From NCBI RefSeq assembly GCF_002741055.1, contig NZ_CP016809.1, forward strand, positions 2,130,501-2,194,500: a DNA stretch of 64,000 nucleotides, read 5' to 3'. The stretch's first letter is position 1. Every line of letters begins with the position of its first letter. Position numbers and translations under genes: made by a program. The notes under the pieces were generated by a model. That model was not told the origin of the DNA. It saw nothing but the letters and a program-made list of their open reading frames with translations, and made no database searches. Shown here piece after piece: positions 22,022-32,240 of the stretch. Source of the DNA: Paenibacillus ihbetae. GTDB taxonomy: Bacteria > Bacillota > Bacilli > Paenibacillales > Paenibacillaceae.

Positions 22022-22819
22022 CTATATCGTGCAAACGCAAGGAACCGTATCGTCCTCTCGGCTAAGATAGGACTCAACGCCCTCCCTTTCCAATGTTTCA
22101 CGGTATTCCCTTAGTGTATATGGCCCCCCATTACGTTTCAAAATTGAAACATTTTTATCAAAATGCCGTCTGAACTCTTCTTCCATTTCTTCCTGCTCCC
22201 GATAAACGTCTGGCCAAATGCGGTACAATTGTGCATAATGTTGTAACCCTCCCCTGACACACCGTCCTCCGCAATTGGCATGCGAAAATCCAAGCTCATA
22301 CATGACCGGTAGCCGAATACCCCACTTTTCTTCTATAATACGCTTTGCGTCAATTTCTTCACGAAATGTGGAAATTAAAGGAAATCTTGTTTCTACTGGC
22401 TCAAGTGGAACATGTGCATAGAACTCTTTCAAATTTTCTGCACGATGCTGTTCATGTCTCCCAATACCAAAATATAATATTGGTTCGAGCCCGTGTTCGC
22501 TTCTTAATTCTTCAAGAAATATAACTGTTTGCCTAACTTTTAATTCTTCAGAACATTTCGCAAGTCGCGAATTGCCCATGAATCTGTAATCGTAAAAGAC
22601 CTGTTCAGGTGTTCTTCCGTCTGTACGATATGTAATTTCCATTCCTAAATAGTCTGCTACTTCATGCATGAATCGATAATTGTCCTCATGCTCCCATAGC
22701 GTGTTTGTAAAAAATAAAATACTGTTCTCTCTACCATACGTCTGCACCATATGATGCGCGACATAAGCGGAAGATGCACCACCACTATACATAGCAACAT
22801 GAACCGGTTTGCGTTCCAT
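22022..22819 (-). CDS. PAPS-reductase-like PP-loop protein (DndC-type, short; 265 aa)
   Basis: The N-terminus HVAMYSGGASSAYVAHHM carries the PP-loop that binds and hydrolyses ATP at the alpha phosphate, but with SGGASS instead of the common SGGxDS. TNTLWEHEDNYRF and TDGRTPEQVF follow the pattern of small PAPS-reductase-family proteins. Five cysteines stand out: C89 (KCSEELK), C183 and C187 (NCGGRC), and C261 and C263 (PCVC). They could hold an Fe-S cluster as in DndC. It is roughly half the size of classical DndC. In this operon it is the obvious candidate for sulfur activation or transfer to DNA, an inference from family and context. Confidence 0.75.
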   Translation of the reverse strand: MERKPVHVAMYSGGASSAYVAHHMVQTYGRENSILFFTNTLWEHEDNYRFMHEVADYLGMEITYRTDGRTPEQVFYDYRFMGNSRLAKCSEELKVRQTVIFLEELRSEHGLEPILYFGIGRHEQHRAENLKEFYAHVPLEPVETRFPLISTFREEIDAKRIIEEKWGIRLPVMYELGFSHANCGGRCVRGGLQHYAQLYRIWPDVYREQEEMEEEFRRHFDKNVSILKRNGGPYTLREYRETLEREGVESYLSREDDTVPCVCTI

Positions 22820-22852
22820 TATATCTGCTCCTCCTCTTATCCAACGAATCTA

Positions 22853-25800
22853 TTACAATTCGTGAAGTAATTTTGCCAGTAGCTGTTTTAGTTCTTGTTT
22901 TGATACGTCTCTTCCAGCATATTTCAACATGTTTTTAACGTTGGCATAGAGTGTTTGTGATTTTTTAGATAATGGTTGGTTTACATCTAATGTCTGATTG
23001 ATAGAAACTGCTACTTCCTTATCTGACATTAATAACTCCCACTCATATTTAATCTGGTTCAAAAAAAGCTCTTCCGTCGAGTCTGACCAATCTGCTCTAA
23101 CAACTCCTACAAGATGCTCAGCTACCCGATCTATCACGCCCCCCGTCAAATGATCCGCATTGGAAACAGTCATCAATTTGCTGTTTTTACCAATTGCCTC
23201 CTCACGACTACGTGATACAACCTCAAAAAAGCTATCAAATGAAGGCTGTTCCGTTAAAGTCAAAATACGCTTCTCTAACTCGTATTCATTCCTTATCATA
23301 AAAAGTTCCATTTCTTCCTTGGCTGCCACTAATAAATCCACGTCAGCCACCAATTGCTTCATATGGGAATATGGATCCACTTCAGTAGATCGAATCCGAT
23401 CACGAACCCACAGAGCTTCTTTTGATAATTGCTGAGTAACTTGTGTAAACTTTGGCAAATTGCGGAGCCATTGCAGTAAAAATTCAGATGCTTGTAAGAA
23501 ACTGCTACAAGCTTCGACAGGAAACTTTAGTTTTCTGCACGCTTCAATAAGTTGACTTTTTTCATCAACTGACCAATTATAGTATCGATATTCAAAAGAA
23601 TCAGCCAATTCAATCATTTCAAGAATAGAAGCACCATTCAAGTGGGTTACCATCATATCATGAGAATAGAAAAGAAGCTGATCCCATAGATCTCGTAATA
23701 AGGCAACGAACAGAAGCGGAATGACCGAAGAGCGTACCCCATAAGGTGCATTTTGCATAATTTCAATGAGCTCTAACAACTGACCGATTGGTTTACTATT
23801 CAATTGACGAATTAAGTCTTGCCGAATAGCTTCAAACGACTCATTACAATGAATGTTTCCATTCTCATCAATTAGATAATCATTATTTTTCAACGCAGTT
23901 GCAAATATTAAATAATTTGGACCATAGCCGGTAATCCCAAGTGAAGGCTCCAACGGTTGGTGAATTAGACGATCGATGACATCTATAAGAGCTCGTCGTT
24001 GGATAGCAGAAATTCGATTTCTGTTAAATGCTTCGTTACGAATGACAGGACTATAAGGATATTTATCTAGTAGGCGAATGCTAATTAATTTCTCTAGATC
24101 GCTTGATGTCTTTATTTGCACTCGTTGCGTTCCGGAGTACCACTCATGCTTGGTAAACTCGAAATATCGATCCACGAATGCCCGGATCTTCAAACTTGTT
24201 TCCTCTCGTATGAGATTCAGCTCACTTTTCAAACGAGTATCCAATGCTAGCAGCGCTGAATCATGCAAAAGTTGTTCCGTTATTTTGTATTTCAATACGT
24301 AAGGGAGTACTTTTTCAGTTGAGAATGTAGGAAATACCGCTAAATATGGCTTGTTTAATTGTTGCATAACAGCACTAGGATCATCATATTGATCGAGATT
24401 TTCATAAACAATAAACCAGATTCGATCATCTCCTGGCCAATCCTTATCATTAGAATCCATCATCTCCGAAACATCAGCAAATCTGATGTCAGCGTAACGA
24501 AGCATGTCCATTTTGTCGTTATATTCATAGGGCAAAATGAAGGTCACTGGAAGATGGCTATCCATAATTTCCATAATTTCACGCAATTTAAGAGAGGTTG
24601 AGGCCGATTTTTTCGATATAAGATCCTCTACATCGATAGAGCTTCCATTAAACAGCTCCCATTGTCCTCTCACGCTGTTATACCGAACGATTTTAGCATT
24701 AGCTAAATACTCAAGCTCGGCTTCGGCTTCTTTATCCTCAACACCTAGAGCAAATGCAAGAAACGGTATCGTAACCGGTTGCTTTTGGGTCATTCTTGTC
24801 TCAGACCACATAGTCAGCAATTCAACGATTCGATGCTGCAGGGGGCGCTGACTATCGACGTATGGTACGACGTAATGGTACAACTCAAGAGCAGATTGTT
24901 CCTTGATCTCTGCCGCCTCTAATTGAAAAAAACGGAACAACCGATCAGCATAGTAATATCCTGTACGTTGCTGCTGTATATGCTCACGTAAGCTGTCTCG
25001 CTCGTGATCCGATAGAAATGAGAACAGAGTCCTTTCATTCTGACCAAATATATTTGAAAGTTGTGGTAACAACATTAGTGTAACCGGATGAACAGGGTAC
25101 AACGATGTCAATATTCCTTGTTCAAGCTGATATGAAGTAAACTCGTTGAATAATGAAAATCTCCTTAACGAGTCAACTGTTATGAGCTCGGAATTATGTT
25201 CCATGCTATCTTCATTAATGTCTCGCATAGCTTCTTGAGCAAGTTGCAAATAGGTTCCAGCATCATTTTCAAGTGTATAGTGGCGGAAACGTCCCTCAAT
25301 CTTTTCAAATTCTAATCTTATAGATTCTTGATCGTCAGAGGCGTATTGCCGAATATGCTTATGGCTAATTAACAGCAACTGCATGTTATCCATTCTATCC
25401 GCAAACTCCGCCAGCGATTGCAAATCTTGCATATTTTTGGTCGAGTCTAGATTCTCAAACGTTTGTAGAAATCGTCCGAATTCATCGTAAACAATGAATA
25501 ATCCTAGTTGTTTCGCTTTTAATTCTTTGGTCAAGGACTCCAAATCCTCAATAAAATAGGTATCATGAACATAAGTCCACTCTGTACCTGCTGTAACACT
25601 AGGATAAAACGCTATGAACTCCTCCATAAACTTTTCATTACACTCTCTAATCCGTTTGCTCCACTCTTTTTCTCCTATAAGCCTCTCTTCTAAGAATTGC
25701 AAGAATGCACTATATGCCTCTGGATAAGATTGCTTCCAACGTTCTACTGTACTAAGTATAGCCGAAGCTTCATTCGGTGTAAGGATATGAATACCAGCTT

Positions 25801-26200
25801 GATGGAGCGCACGATATACAGCTTCTATTATGATCTTTGATAAGGACCCCGTTTTTCCATTAACTAGAACTGGAATATACGTGATCTGTCCATCGTTCAC
25901 ATGGCGGAGCAAAGACGCCAACTGTGTATCAATCATTTCCGCTTGTTCAAGCAGGCGTTTACTCCATTCTTCCGAAAATTTTCGAGAGAGTAACTGACAT
26001 AGTATCGTAGATATAAGTGATTTTCCTGTTCCATAGGGCCCTATCAATAAATGAGAATGCTTGTCTCCTTTTTCGCTAACCCCTTCTAATATCCCGTTCA
26101 ATACTTTGCAATGTGAGGGGGTCAGGACATACCGCTCCAACAAGTGTGGATCGGGAAAGTCAAATTGCATATGGATGCTAGAACGATATCTCTGCATCAA
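22853..26200 (-). CDS. Large P-loop ATPase of the Dpt-like operon (1115 aa)
   Basis: Walker A GPYGTGKS is at 54-61, after RYVLTPSHCKVLNG. A Walker B-like GLFIVYDEFGRFLQTF lies near 230, and KNMQDLQSLAEFADR follows. The rest is a long mainly helical protein without recognised catalytic motifs. The layout (N-terminal P-loop, more than 1000 residues) recalls BrxC/PglY-type ATPases of BREX systems, though their GxxGSGKS context differs, so I do not assign it to that family. The ATG overlaps the DUF4007 stop by 4 bases and the PAPS-reductase-like gene follows by 33 bases. It likely powers or regulates the modification half of the system. Confidence 0.7.
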   Translation of the reverse strand: MMQRYRSSIHMQFDFPDPHLLERYVLTPSHCKVLNGILEGVSEKGDKHSHLLIGPYGTGKSLISTILCQLLSRKFSEEWSKRLLEQAEMIDTQLASLLRHVNDGQITYIPVLVNGKTGSLSKIIIEAVYRALHQAGIHILTPNEASAILSTVERWKQSYPEAYSAFLQFLEERLIGEKEWSKRIRECNEKFMEEFIAFYPSVTAGTEWTYVHDTYFIEDLESLTKELKAKQLGLFIVYDEFGRFLQTFENLDSTKNMQDLQSLAEFADRMDNMQLLLISHKHIRQYASDDQESIRLEFEKIEGRFRHYTLENDAGTYLQLAQEAMRDINEDSMEHNSELITVDSLRRFSLFNEFTSYQLEQGILTSLYPVHPVTLMLLPQLSNIFGQNERTLFSFLSDHERDSLREHIQQQRTGYYYADRLFRFFQLEAAEIKEQSALELYHYVVPYVDSQRPLQHRIVELLTMWSETRMTQKQPVTIPFLAFALGVEDKEAEAELEYLANAKIVRYNSVRGQWELFNGSSIDVEDLISKKSASTSLKLREIMEIMDSHLPVTFILPYEYNDKMDMLRYADIRFADVSEMMDSNDKDWPGDDRIWFIVYENLDQYDDPSAVMQQLNKPYLAVFPTFSTEKVLPYVLKYKITEQLLHDSALLALDTRLKSELNLIREETSLKIRAFVDRYFEFTKHEWYSGTQRVQIKTSSDLEKLISIRLLDKYPYSPVIRNEAFNRNRISAIQRRALIDVIDRLIHQPLEPSLGITGYGPNYLIFATALKNNDYLIDENGNIHCNESFEAIRQDLIRQLNSKPIGQLLELIEIMQNAPYGVRSSVIPLLFVALLRDLWDQLLFYSHDMMVTHLNGASILEMIELADSFEYRYYNWSVDEKSQLIEACRKLKFPVEACSSFLQASEFLLQWLRNLPKFTQVTQQLSKEALWVRDRIRSTEVDPYSHMKQLVADVDLLVAAKEEMELFMIRNEYELEKRILTLTEQPSFDSFFEVVSRSREEAIGKNSKLMTVSNADHLTGGVIDRVAEHLVGVVRADWSDSTEELFLNQIKYEWELLMSDKEVAVSINQTLDVNQPLSKKSQTLYANVKNMLKYAGRDVSKQELKQLLAKLLHEL

Positions 26201-27072
26201 AAGCCCGCCTTCCGTTCATAAGCCTTTTCCAAGAAGGCGTATGGATCTTGTGGATCAATGTTTAAAATGTTTAGTTGATTAGTTCTAACAAGATTTACAG
26301 GAAAATCTGAATTGGCTTGAAGGGTCTGCATTACCTCTAAAATCTGATTAGATGACAAATGGAACAATTTTCCCCACAGTAAAGGTTTGACTAGGACCTC
26401 TTCCAAGGTTACACTGTTCACTTGATGAAGCTCACAGTAGCGAAGCAGTGTAAAATACAATGCATCCAAGTCAAGCTGTGACAGGTTAGGGGTACGTTTG
26501 ATAAATTGGTCTCTTGATTCATAAAGCAAATCTAAACCCGATAAGGGGCTGGCCACAACGTCCTCAGGATCATCATCGTTTTGAGTTCGAGCAGTATACA
26601 TTTGCTTTAAACAATCGATATCCCTCTTTAGAGTGTGGATAGATACACGCCGATTGAGATGAATCGAAGCCCAATCGTTCAAAGCAGTAAGCAAATCTTC
26701 ATTAGAAGCAGCACGCTGATTGAATTCGTTAAAGTACCAATACCAAGTTGGAGATAATTCTTTGTTAAATGCTAAATTAACATGGAGCACTGCCGCTGTC
26801 AGCGGAAAACGGGTGAAACGGTCATATTTCGATAGCAGTTTACCAAACGGCGTCAATCGATGAATCGATTGACGCTGTTCATTTTTTTCTTCTTCCATTA
26901 CGTTTGTAGCCACAACCCAATACCGAAGTGATTTGACCATATTTTTGCCGAGCCCGATTTTTTCGAAGGCGAATTCATCAAAGAAAAACCTAGCATCGTT
27001 CTGTGTCATCTTCATAGCTTTAGAGAGCCAATTCACCCGCAAGTAAAAACTTTGATGATGTCCGAATTTCAT
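26197..27072 (-). CDS. DUF4007-family protein (291 aa)
   Basis: The sequence opens MKFGHHQSFYLRVNWLSKAM and contains FRFFFDE-like aromatic repeats and PLSGLDLLYESRDQFIKRTP, which fit the DUF4007 family as I remember it. DUF4007 genes are repeatedly found next to PAPS-reductase and phosphorothioation-type genes, but no biochemical role is established to my knowledge. Predicted helical segments suggest a winged-helix-like adaptor. It follows the DptH-like gene by 32 bases and overlaps the large ATPase gene by 4, so it sits at the joint between the restriction and modification halves. Confidence 0.7.
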   Translation of the reverse strand: MKFGHHQSFYLRVNWLSKAMKMTQNDARFFFDEFAFEKIGLGKNMVKSLRYWVVATNVMEEEKNEQRQSIHRLTPFGKLLSKYDRFTRFPLTAAVLHVNLAFNKELSPTWYWYFNEFNQRAASNEDLLTALNDWASIHLNRRVSIHTLKRDIDCLKQMYTARTQNDDDPEDVVASPLSGLDLLYESRDQFIKRTPNLSQLDLDALYFTLLRYCELHQVNSVTLEEVLVKPLLWGKLFHLSSNQILEVMQTLQANSDFPVNLVRTNQLNILNIDPQDPYAFLEKAYERKAGF

Positions 27073-27104
27073 GTCGCGAGTTCATCCTTTCAATTGCTTT
27101 GCAG

Positions 27105-30100
27105 CTATTCATTCTTCTCAAAGTACTTTAGGAGCGCACGTTTAACACGAGGCATTAAGAATGGACTCTTGGCCCTAACAATTTCCGGCATTTCTAGTTT
27201 TATCAGGAAATCCCCTTTACCTCCAAGTTTTTCGGCACCTTCCTCATTAATAATAATTTTAGAAGCATGGTGGTCTGCCGCCTTCAAAGCCAATCGAGCC
27301 GGCAGGTTGTTTCGAATATTCGTTGGCACTATATCCGCCTTTGGATTCTGTGTGCAAATGAGTAAATGGATTCCAGCAGCCCGCGCTTTTGCTCCAAGTC
27401 TCAGAATGGCATTCTCGACTCTTCCGCTCAAATTTTTCTCCCGCTCCATAAAATCAGCGAACTCATCGAACACGACAACGAGCCGTGGTAGTGGTGCTCC
27501 GGTAAACTCTACGTATTCGTCAATGCTCATTACACTCTCACGTGCAAACAATGAATAGCGCTGCTCCATCTCCTCTACCAACTGTTCTAATACGAGTATT
27601 GCTTCCTCAATTTCAGTAATAACCTGCTTGGTATGAGTACGATTTTCGTAATTCATAAACTCAACTTTCTTTGGATCAATGAACAGGAATTGCACCTCTG
27701 ATGGCTCATAGAGACACATCATAGCCAAAATAATTGAATTTATTGTCACACTTTTACCGCTTCCTGTTGTTCCTCCGATCAAAAGATGCGGCGTATTGGA
27801 ACTTGAGAAATCCAAAGTGATCAATTCGCGTAGCTGGCCAACACCTATCGGCGCTATGAGCTTCCCCTTTAGTTTTTCTTTCGGAAACTGCATCCTAGCG
27901 AGCTCCATGAAGTCTTCGAAATAAACTGTTTCTGGCTCTTCCCTGTTAATATCGATATTAATCCTGCCTTTACGCAAAGCGATTAACGGAATAGATGATA
28001 GTTGCAACCATAGACAAATGTCTTTAGCTTTGTTTTCAATACTGCTATATGACTTATCTACCGGAATCTCCAAGACAAGGCGAATTACGCTAACGCCAAT
28101 AAACGACTCAACAATTTTAATCGGGATACCAATCTGATTAAAATTATAGCGCAGTTTCTTCTGATAGCTTTCCACAAGCGGCAGCATATCTTCTACGCCG
28201 GGCGAACTCTCTCTAACTTCAGAAGCCAGTGCCTGAATTTCGGGATAAGTACTCGTAACACTCGGACACTTTTCGACTACCTCTTCAATAGAAGCAGCTG
28301 CCTGATCCTTACTCTTCACAAGTTCATTTGTCACTACGTCGTCCAAATCGTTTTTTGTATTTGAATCACTTAAGGTCGTGACATCAGAGTTCTCTTCAAC
28401 ATTATCCTCATGGGAACTTGGAACCTTGAAATTCACCTGTTCATCGGTAGAGGAGGTTAATTTAACTTCTCCAAGTTCCTCAAGTCCCAACTTACTCGTA
28501 ACATATTCCGGAAGCTCTTCTAATGCTTCATAGGAAGGTGTAGCTTCTTCTTGGGAAGCACCCAATGCTCTCAGAATATAAGATCTGTTATAGATGTGGT
28601 TTGTGTACTCATTATGAAGCCGTTCCATTTGGTAACCATTAGTATGTCCTTCCATAACACTAAGTTCAAGCAAATTAGATGTATAAACAAACGTATCAAT
28701 AGAGCCGGAAAGCTTCACATCGATGCAGTCTGTTGATATCGATTGTAACTCCTTCAAAAGCAAAGCATGCTCTACGGAATAGGTGCCATACTCTAGTAGA
28801 TAATAAATCAATTCTTTAAGCCACAACGAGGAACTCGCCTTATTTTCTTTAAATCGGAAACGATTCTCGTATAATTCAAGACCCGCCTTCACTTGTTTTA
28901 TAGCGTCATATCTCTCTGTTTCAAATATTGTATGCGAAATAAATTTTAGCTCTATTAATTCAAAATGAATAATAAATCTTCCTTCGTTTTGCTTGATCGC
29001 CGTACGAACGAGATCGGGCCTCCGAACTGATCCTTGGAACCAAGGCAATTCGTCGCAAACAGACCAAACAACCATCTCTCCTTGCTGTTCTGTTCGAGTT
29101 TGCGTCGATAAGTAAATTGCCATCATTTCATGGGCAAACTTCCCTGGACCTATTGCTCTAAGTACAACGGCCCCTGAAATTTCTTTAACTCGCTCAGTGG
29201 CCTTCACAATTATTTGAGAATCAATATTTTCATTTTTTAGTAACCGTGTGTACTTCTGATGTAATCTATCATAGTATTCATGATCAGCAAGTTCGTTTGC
29301 GAGTTTCCGAATGTACTTTGACGAGGACAGTATTGTCCTAAAATCCTTATTATTTCCTGCTTTTGATTTATATTTTATAATCTGTGCCTTTGAGGAAACC
29401 TGTCTTAACAAAGATTTATCTAAGTACCGATCAATAAAGAGAGACCAATTAAACTGATCATGCATATAATTGATTAGTTTAGTATCAGACAGCTTCGTGA
29501 TCGAAATTACATTACGCAGTAAGTAATGTTCTTCAGGCTTTACAATCTCATGGTTATGCAAGATATACTGCATTTGGTAGAAATACTGCATTACTCTTGG
29601 CATTTTCTCGCTCACAAAGCTTACACGTTTCACTGCATCATCTTTCTTAAGCGGCTCTTTGTAGATGGTATCGAACCAATCTTCCGAATCTATCACCGAC
29701 ACCTTTTCAAGCTTGTACTGAATATTATCTGTCTGACCAAAATAATTAATTAATACCCCGATATCTGCATCAAGCAAATATTGGGATACAGTTTGCATCA
29801 TCGAGTTAATAGAATTATCTGCGATTACCTGAATCTCAACCCTAGGAAAACTGTTATAACGTTCGGAATGTTGTTCATCCTGGTTCATCCAATCATTCAA
29901 ATATTCGTGCACAGACGCACCATTTGTTTCACAATGAACAATTACCTTAACTTTACGCACGTTCAAATAATGTTTAAAAATACGGTCAATAGCGTTAGTA
30001 ACATACTCTGCATGCGGACAATATAGGAAGACTATATCTAAACAATCTCGGGCATAAGGATAAACATCCAAATACGTTTTAACTGTGTGAAGAAATTCTT

Positions 30101-32240
30101 CGCTGAACGTATCTACAAGAGTTTCCTCTCCGCTATTCCTACCGTTTAATGAAAATATTCCCTCACCCATCTGCTCATATTGTTCAATTAGAAATTGGTC
30201 TTGAATACCTTCAAGCACGAAATAACGAGGGAATAGATGGGCTGTTTCCTCTTGTTTCTGCTGTAAAAAAGCTTTCATTTCATCAATAGTTGAAGGGGAT
30301 ACCTCCTGCTCATTCATCCAATTGTCTAGCTCTTCACGAACACGCGATAGACGCTTAGAATAACTTAGAAGCCTCAGTGGATTAAATAGAGTTAGTACAC
30401 GGGTTTGAGCATGACCGACTGGATCACTTATTTTACAATCGTAACGGTCTATAACCCCTAAACAATTTATATATTGCAATACATGCTTCGAAAGGAGCGC
30501 AGATTGATGAATTTGGCTTAGTAGCGTTTCCAGTTTCAATTCTAACTCTGTAAAATTCATACTACTTAAACCTAATTTCAAACCTTGCTCAATCTGAGAG
30601 GTAAACCAATCAATAAACTCATAAATACTTGAAGCTGAGTTTTCAACAATAATATCGCCCGTTGCCACATAGCCACTGACTCGATCCTTGATCTTATTCG
30701 GCACATCTACTAGTTGTATATCCGAACCATAAAATTCTCGAACGTAAGGTATTTTTCCGGTTTCTTGAAATTGTTCAATTATTCCTGAAAGCGCCCCTGT
30801 GAACGCTTTACTCAATTTAAAACGGTTTTCTGAAACGAATTTGTCCCTAACAATCAATTGCAATTTGAATGACTGATCGCTTCCCTTTTCTTGCGAGTTA
30901 GAATAGTCTAGCGACGAATGGTCGAACCTAATATATCCTGTTAATTTATCCAGATTAAGAAGATGGAAGGCCAATGCCTTATAGACGGATTCATGAATGG
31001 AAGAATTCAACTGAAGGACAAACTTTATTTCGTCTAAATCGTAATCTTCTTGTTCTGATGAGTATTCTTCCAACATCTGAATTGTTTCCTGAAGTAGAGC
31101 ATCACTAAGCTCTGTGTACTCGGAAAGTTGGCGCTGGCGAGCTATAATTCGCTCCAAATCTTTCTTTAACTTTGGTTGTTCATTCAGCTCATCCGAGAAC
31201 TCATCGATAAATTCTTGAATTCTATCTGGATTACGACCCTCATCAATAGCTTCTAATGTTTCCGTTATCATCCGGTCTTTCTCAGGCTCCCAATTTTCTT
31301 GCACTTCAAGTAAAGACTTAAAATCGTTGATTCTTTCATTAATCTTCTGCTTTTTTACTTTAAAGAACAAAGCGGCAGAAATAATATCAAACTCATATTG
31401 TAGGAGCTCGTAGGATTGATTATGGATAAATCCCAAAGCTTGCTGTCGGAATGTGTCGGGATGTACCTTCTCCCAAAGCTCATGTTCCTCTTGCGGTAAA
31501 GTCGATTTTTCGATAAATGAATACAAATTGTCTATCAAATCGTCTTTCTTAACCGTCTTCCCTTCTCTTTCCAGCCTAGATAGCTGATAGTTTTGTTTCA
31601 AACGTCTTAGTCCGTCTGCTCCACGAAAGGATAGCTTGCTATCACGGAATAGCAAGAGCTGATCCATATTTTGTTGGATTTTATCAACCATAGAGACTTG
31701 GGAATCTTCCGAAACAGCTGCTAGGAATGCAAGTACGTTACGCAACTGCGGTTCAGCAATTCGACCATACAAGCCTAGGAACTGTTTCAGCGCCTCCAAT
31801 TCATCGCTAATACAATTATGAATATCTGCAAAGAGCTGATATAACACTTCTAGACCTTGTGGGCTTAAAAGTCTAGCTTCATCAATAGTAAAGATATTTT
31901 CTAGACTTTGAGCTTCTGGAGACAAGTCATTCATAAAGATAAGAAGCGCACTGCCTGACGGTGTATTATTACGAAGCCATGTGCTAGTCTCATGCTGCTG
32001 ACACTCATAAGTCTCGAAGTCTTGAACCTTGTTTAAAGTGCGAATAATTGGTTTATAATAAATTGAAAGGCTATCCTCTGCATCCCGGAACGCTTGTAGC
32101 ACATCACACCAGGCTGAATCGTCAATACCCGCAATTTTAATAAACAATTTATCACTATGAATGTTTTTCTGTTCCTCAAAATAACGTAAAATCAACCTAA
32201 CAACCCACTGACCAAGTAATTGTCTTGCAGAACTATACAT
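27105..32240 (-). CDS. dptH: DptH-like FtsK/HerA-type DNA translocase (1711 aa)
   Basis: The C-terminal 350 residues are an FtsK-type motor: GGTTGSGKSVTINSIIL near 1488, FLFIDPKKVEFMNY, VVVFDEFADFMER near 1600, and HLLICTQNPKADIVP. The remaining N-terminal portion is long and mostly helical, without recognisable enzymes. That is the architecture of DptH (DndH), the motor of the phosphorothioation-dependent restriction complex. The position directly after DptF- and DptG-like genes supports it. Overlap with the preceding gene is 8 bases. Expected role: translocating along unmodified foreign DNA during restriction. A closely related HerA-type system is the alternative. Confidence 0.8.
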   Translation of the reverse strand: MYSSARQLLGQWVVRLILRYFEEQKNIHSDKLFIKIAGIDDSAWCDVLQAFRDAEDSLSIYYKPIIRTLNKVQDFETYECQQHETSTWLRNNTPSGSALLIFMNDLSPEAQSLENIFTIDEARLLSPQGLEVLYQLFADIHNCISDELEALKQFLGLYGRIAEPQLRNVLAFLAAVSEDSQVSMVDKIQQNMDQLLLFRDSKLSFRGADGLRRLKQNYQLSRLEREGKTVKKDDLIDNLYSFIEKSTLPQEEHELWEKVHPDTFRQQALGFIHNQSYELLQYEFDIISAALFFKVKKQKINERINDFKSLLEVQENWEPEKDRMITETLEAIDEGRNPDRIQEFIDEFSDELNEQPKLKKDLERIIARQRQLSEYTELSDALLQETIQMLEEYSSEQEDYDLDEIKFVLQLNSSIHESVYKALAFHLLNLDKLTGYIRFDHSSLDYSNSQEKGSDQSFKLQLIVRDKFVSENRFKLSKAFTGALSGIIEQFQETGKIPYVREFYGSDIQLVDVPNKIKDRVSGYVATGDIIVENSASSIYEFIDWFTSQIEQGLKLGLSSMNFTELELKLETLLSQIHQSALLSKHVLQYINCLGVIDRYDCKISDPVGHAQTRVLTLFNPLRLLSYSKRLSRVREELDNWMNEQEVSPSTIDEMKAFLQQKQEETAHLFPRYFVLEGIQDQFLIEQYEQMGEGIFSLNGRNSGEETLVDTFSEEFLHTVKTYLDVYPYARDCLDIVFLYCPHAEYVTNAIDRIFKHYLNVRKVKVIVHCETNGASVHEYLNDWMNQDEQHSERYNSFPRVEIQVIADNSINSMMQTVSQYLLDADIGVLINYFGQTDNIQYKLEKVSVIDSEDWFDTIYKEPLKKDDAVKRVSFVSEKMPRVMQYFYQMQYILHNHEIVKPEEHYLLRNVISITKLSDTKLINYMHDQFNWSLFIDRYLDKSLLRQVSSKAQIIKYKSKAGNNKDFRTILSSSKYIRKLANELADHEYYDRLHQKYTRLLKNENIDSQIIVKATERVKEISGAVVLRAIGPGKFAHEMMAIYLSTQTRTEQQGEMVVWSVCDELPWFQGSVRRPDLVRTAIKQNEGRFIIHFELIELKFISHTIFETERYDAIKQVKAGLELYENRFRFKENKASSSLWLKELIYYLLEYGTYSVEHALLLKELQSISTDCIDVKLSGSIDTFVYTSNLLELSVMEGHTNGYQMERLHNEYTNHIYNRSYILRALGASQEEATPSYEALEELPEYVTSKLGLEELGEVKLTSSTDEQVNFKVPSSHEDNVEENSDVTTLSDSNTKNDLDDVVTNELVKSKDQAAASIEEVVEKCPSVTSTYPEIQALASEVRESSPGVEDMLPLVESYQKKLRYNFNQIGIPIKIVESFIGVSVIRLVLEIPVDKSYSSIENKAKDICLWLQLSSIPLIALRKGRINIDINREEPETVYFEDFMELARMQFPKEKLKGKLIAPIGVGQLRELITLDFSSSNTPHLLIGGTTGSGKSVTINSIILAMMCLYEPSEVQFLFIDPKKVEFMNYENRTHTKQVITEIEEAILVLEQLVEEMEQRYSLFARESVMSIDEYVEFTGAPLPRLVVVFDEFADFMEREKNLSGRVENAILRLGAKARAAGIHLLICTQNPKADIVPTNIRNNLPARLALKAADHHASKIIINEEGAEKLGGKGDFLIKLEMPEIVRAKSPFLMPRVKRALLKYFEKNE

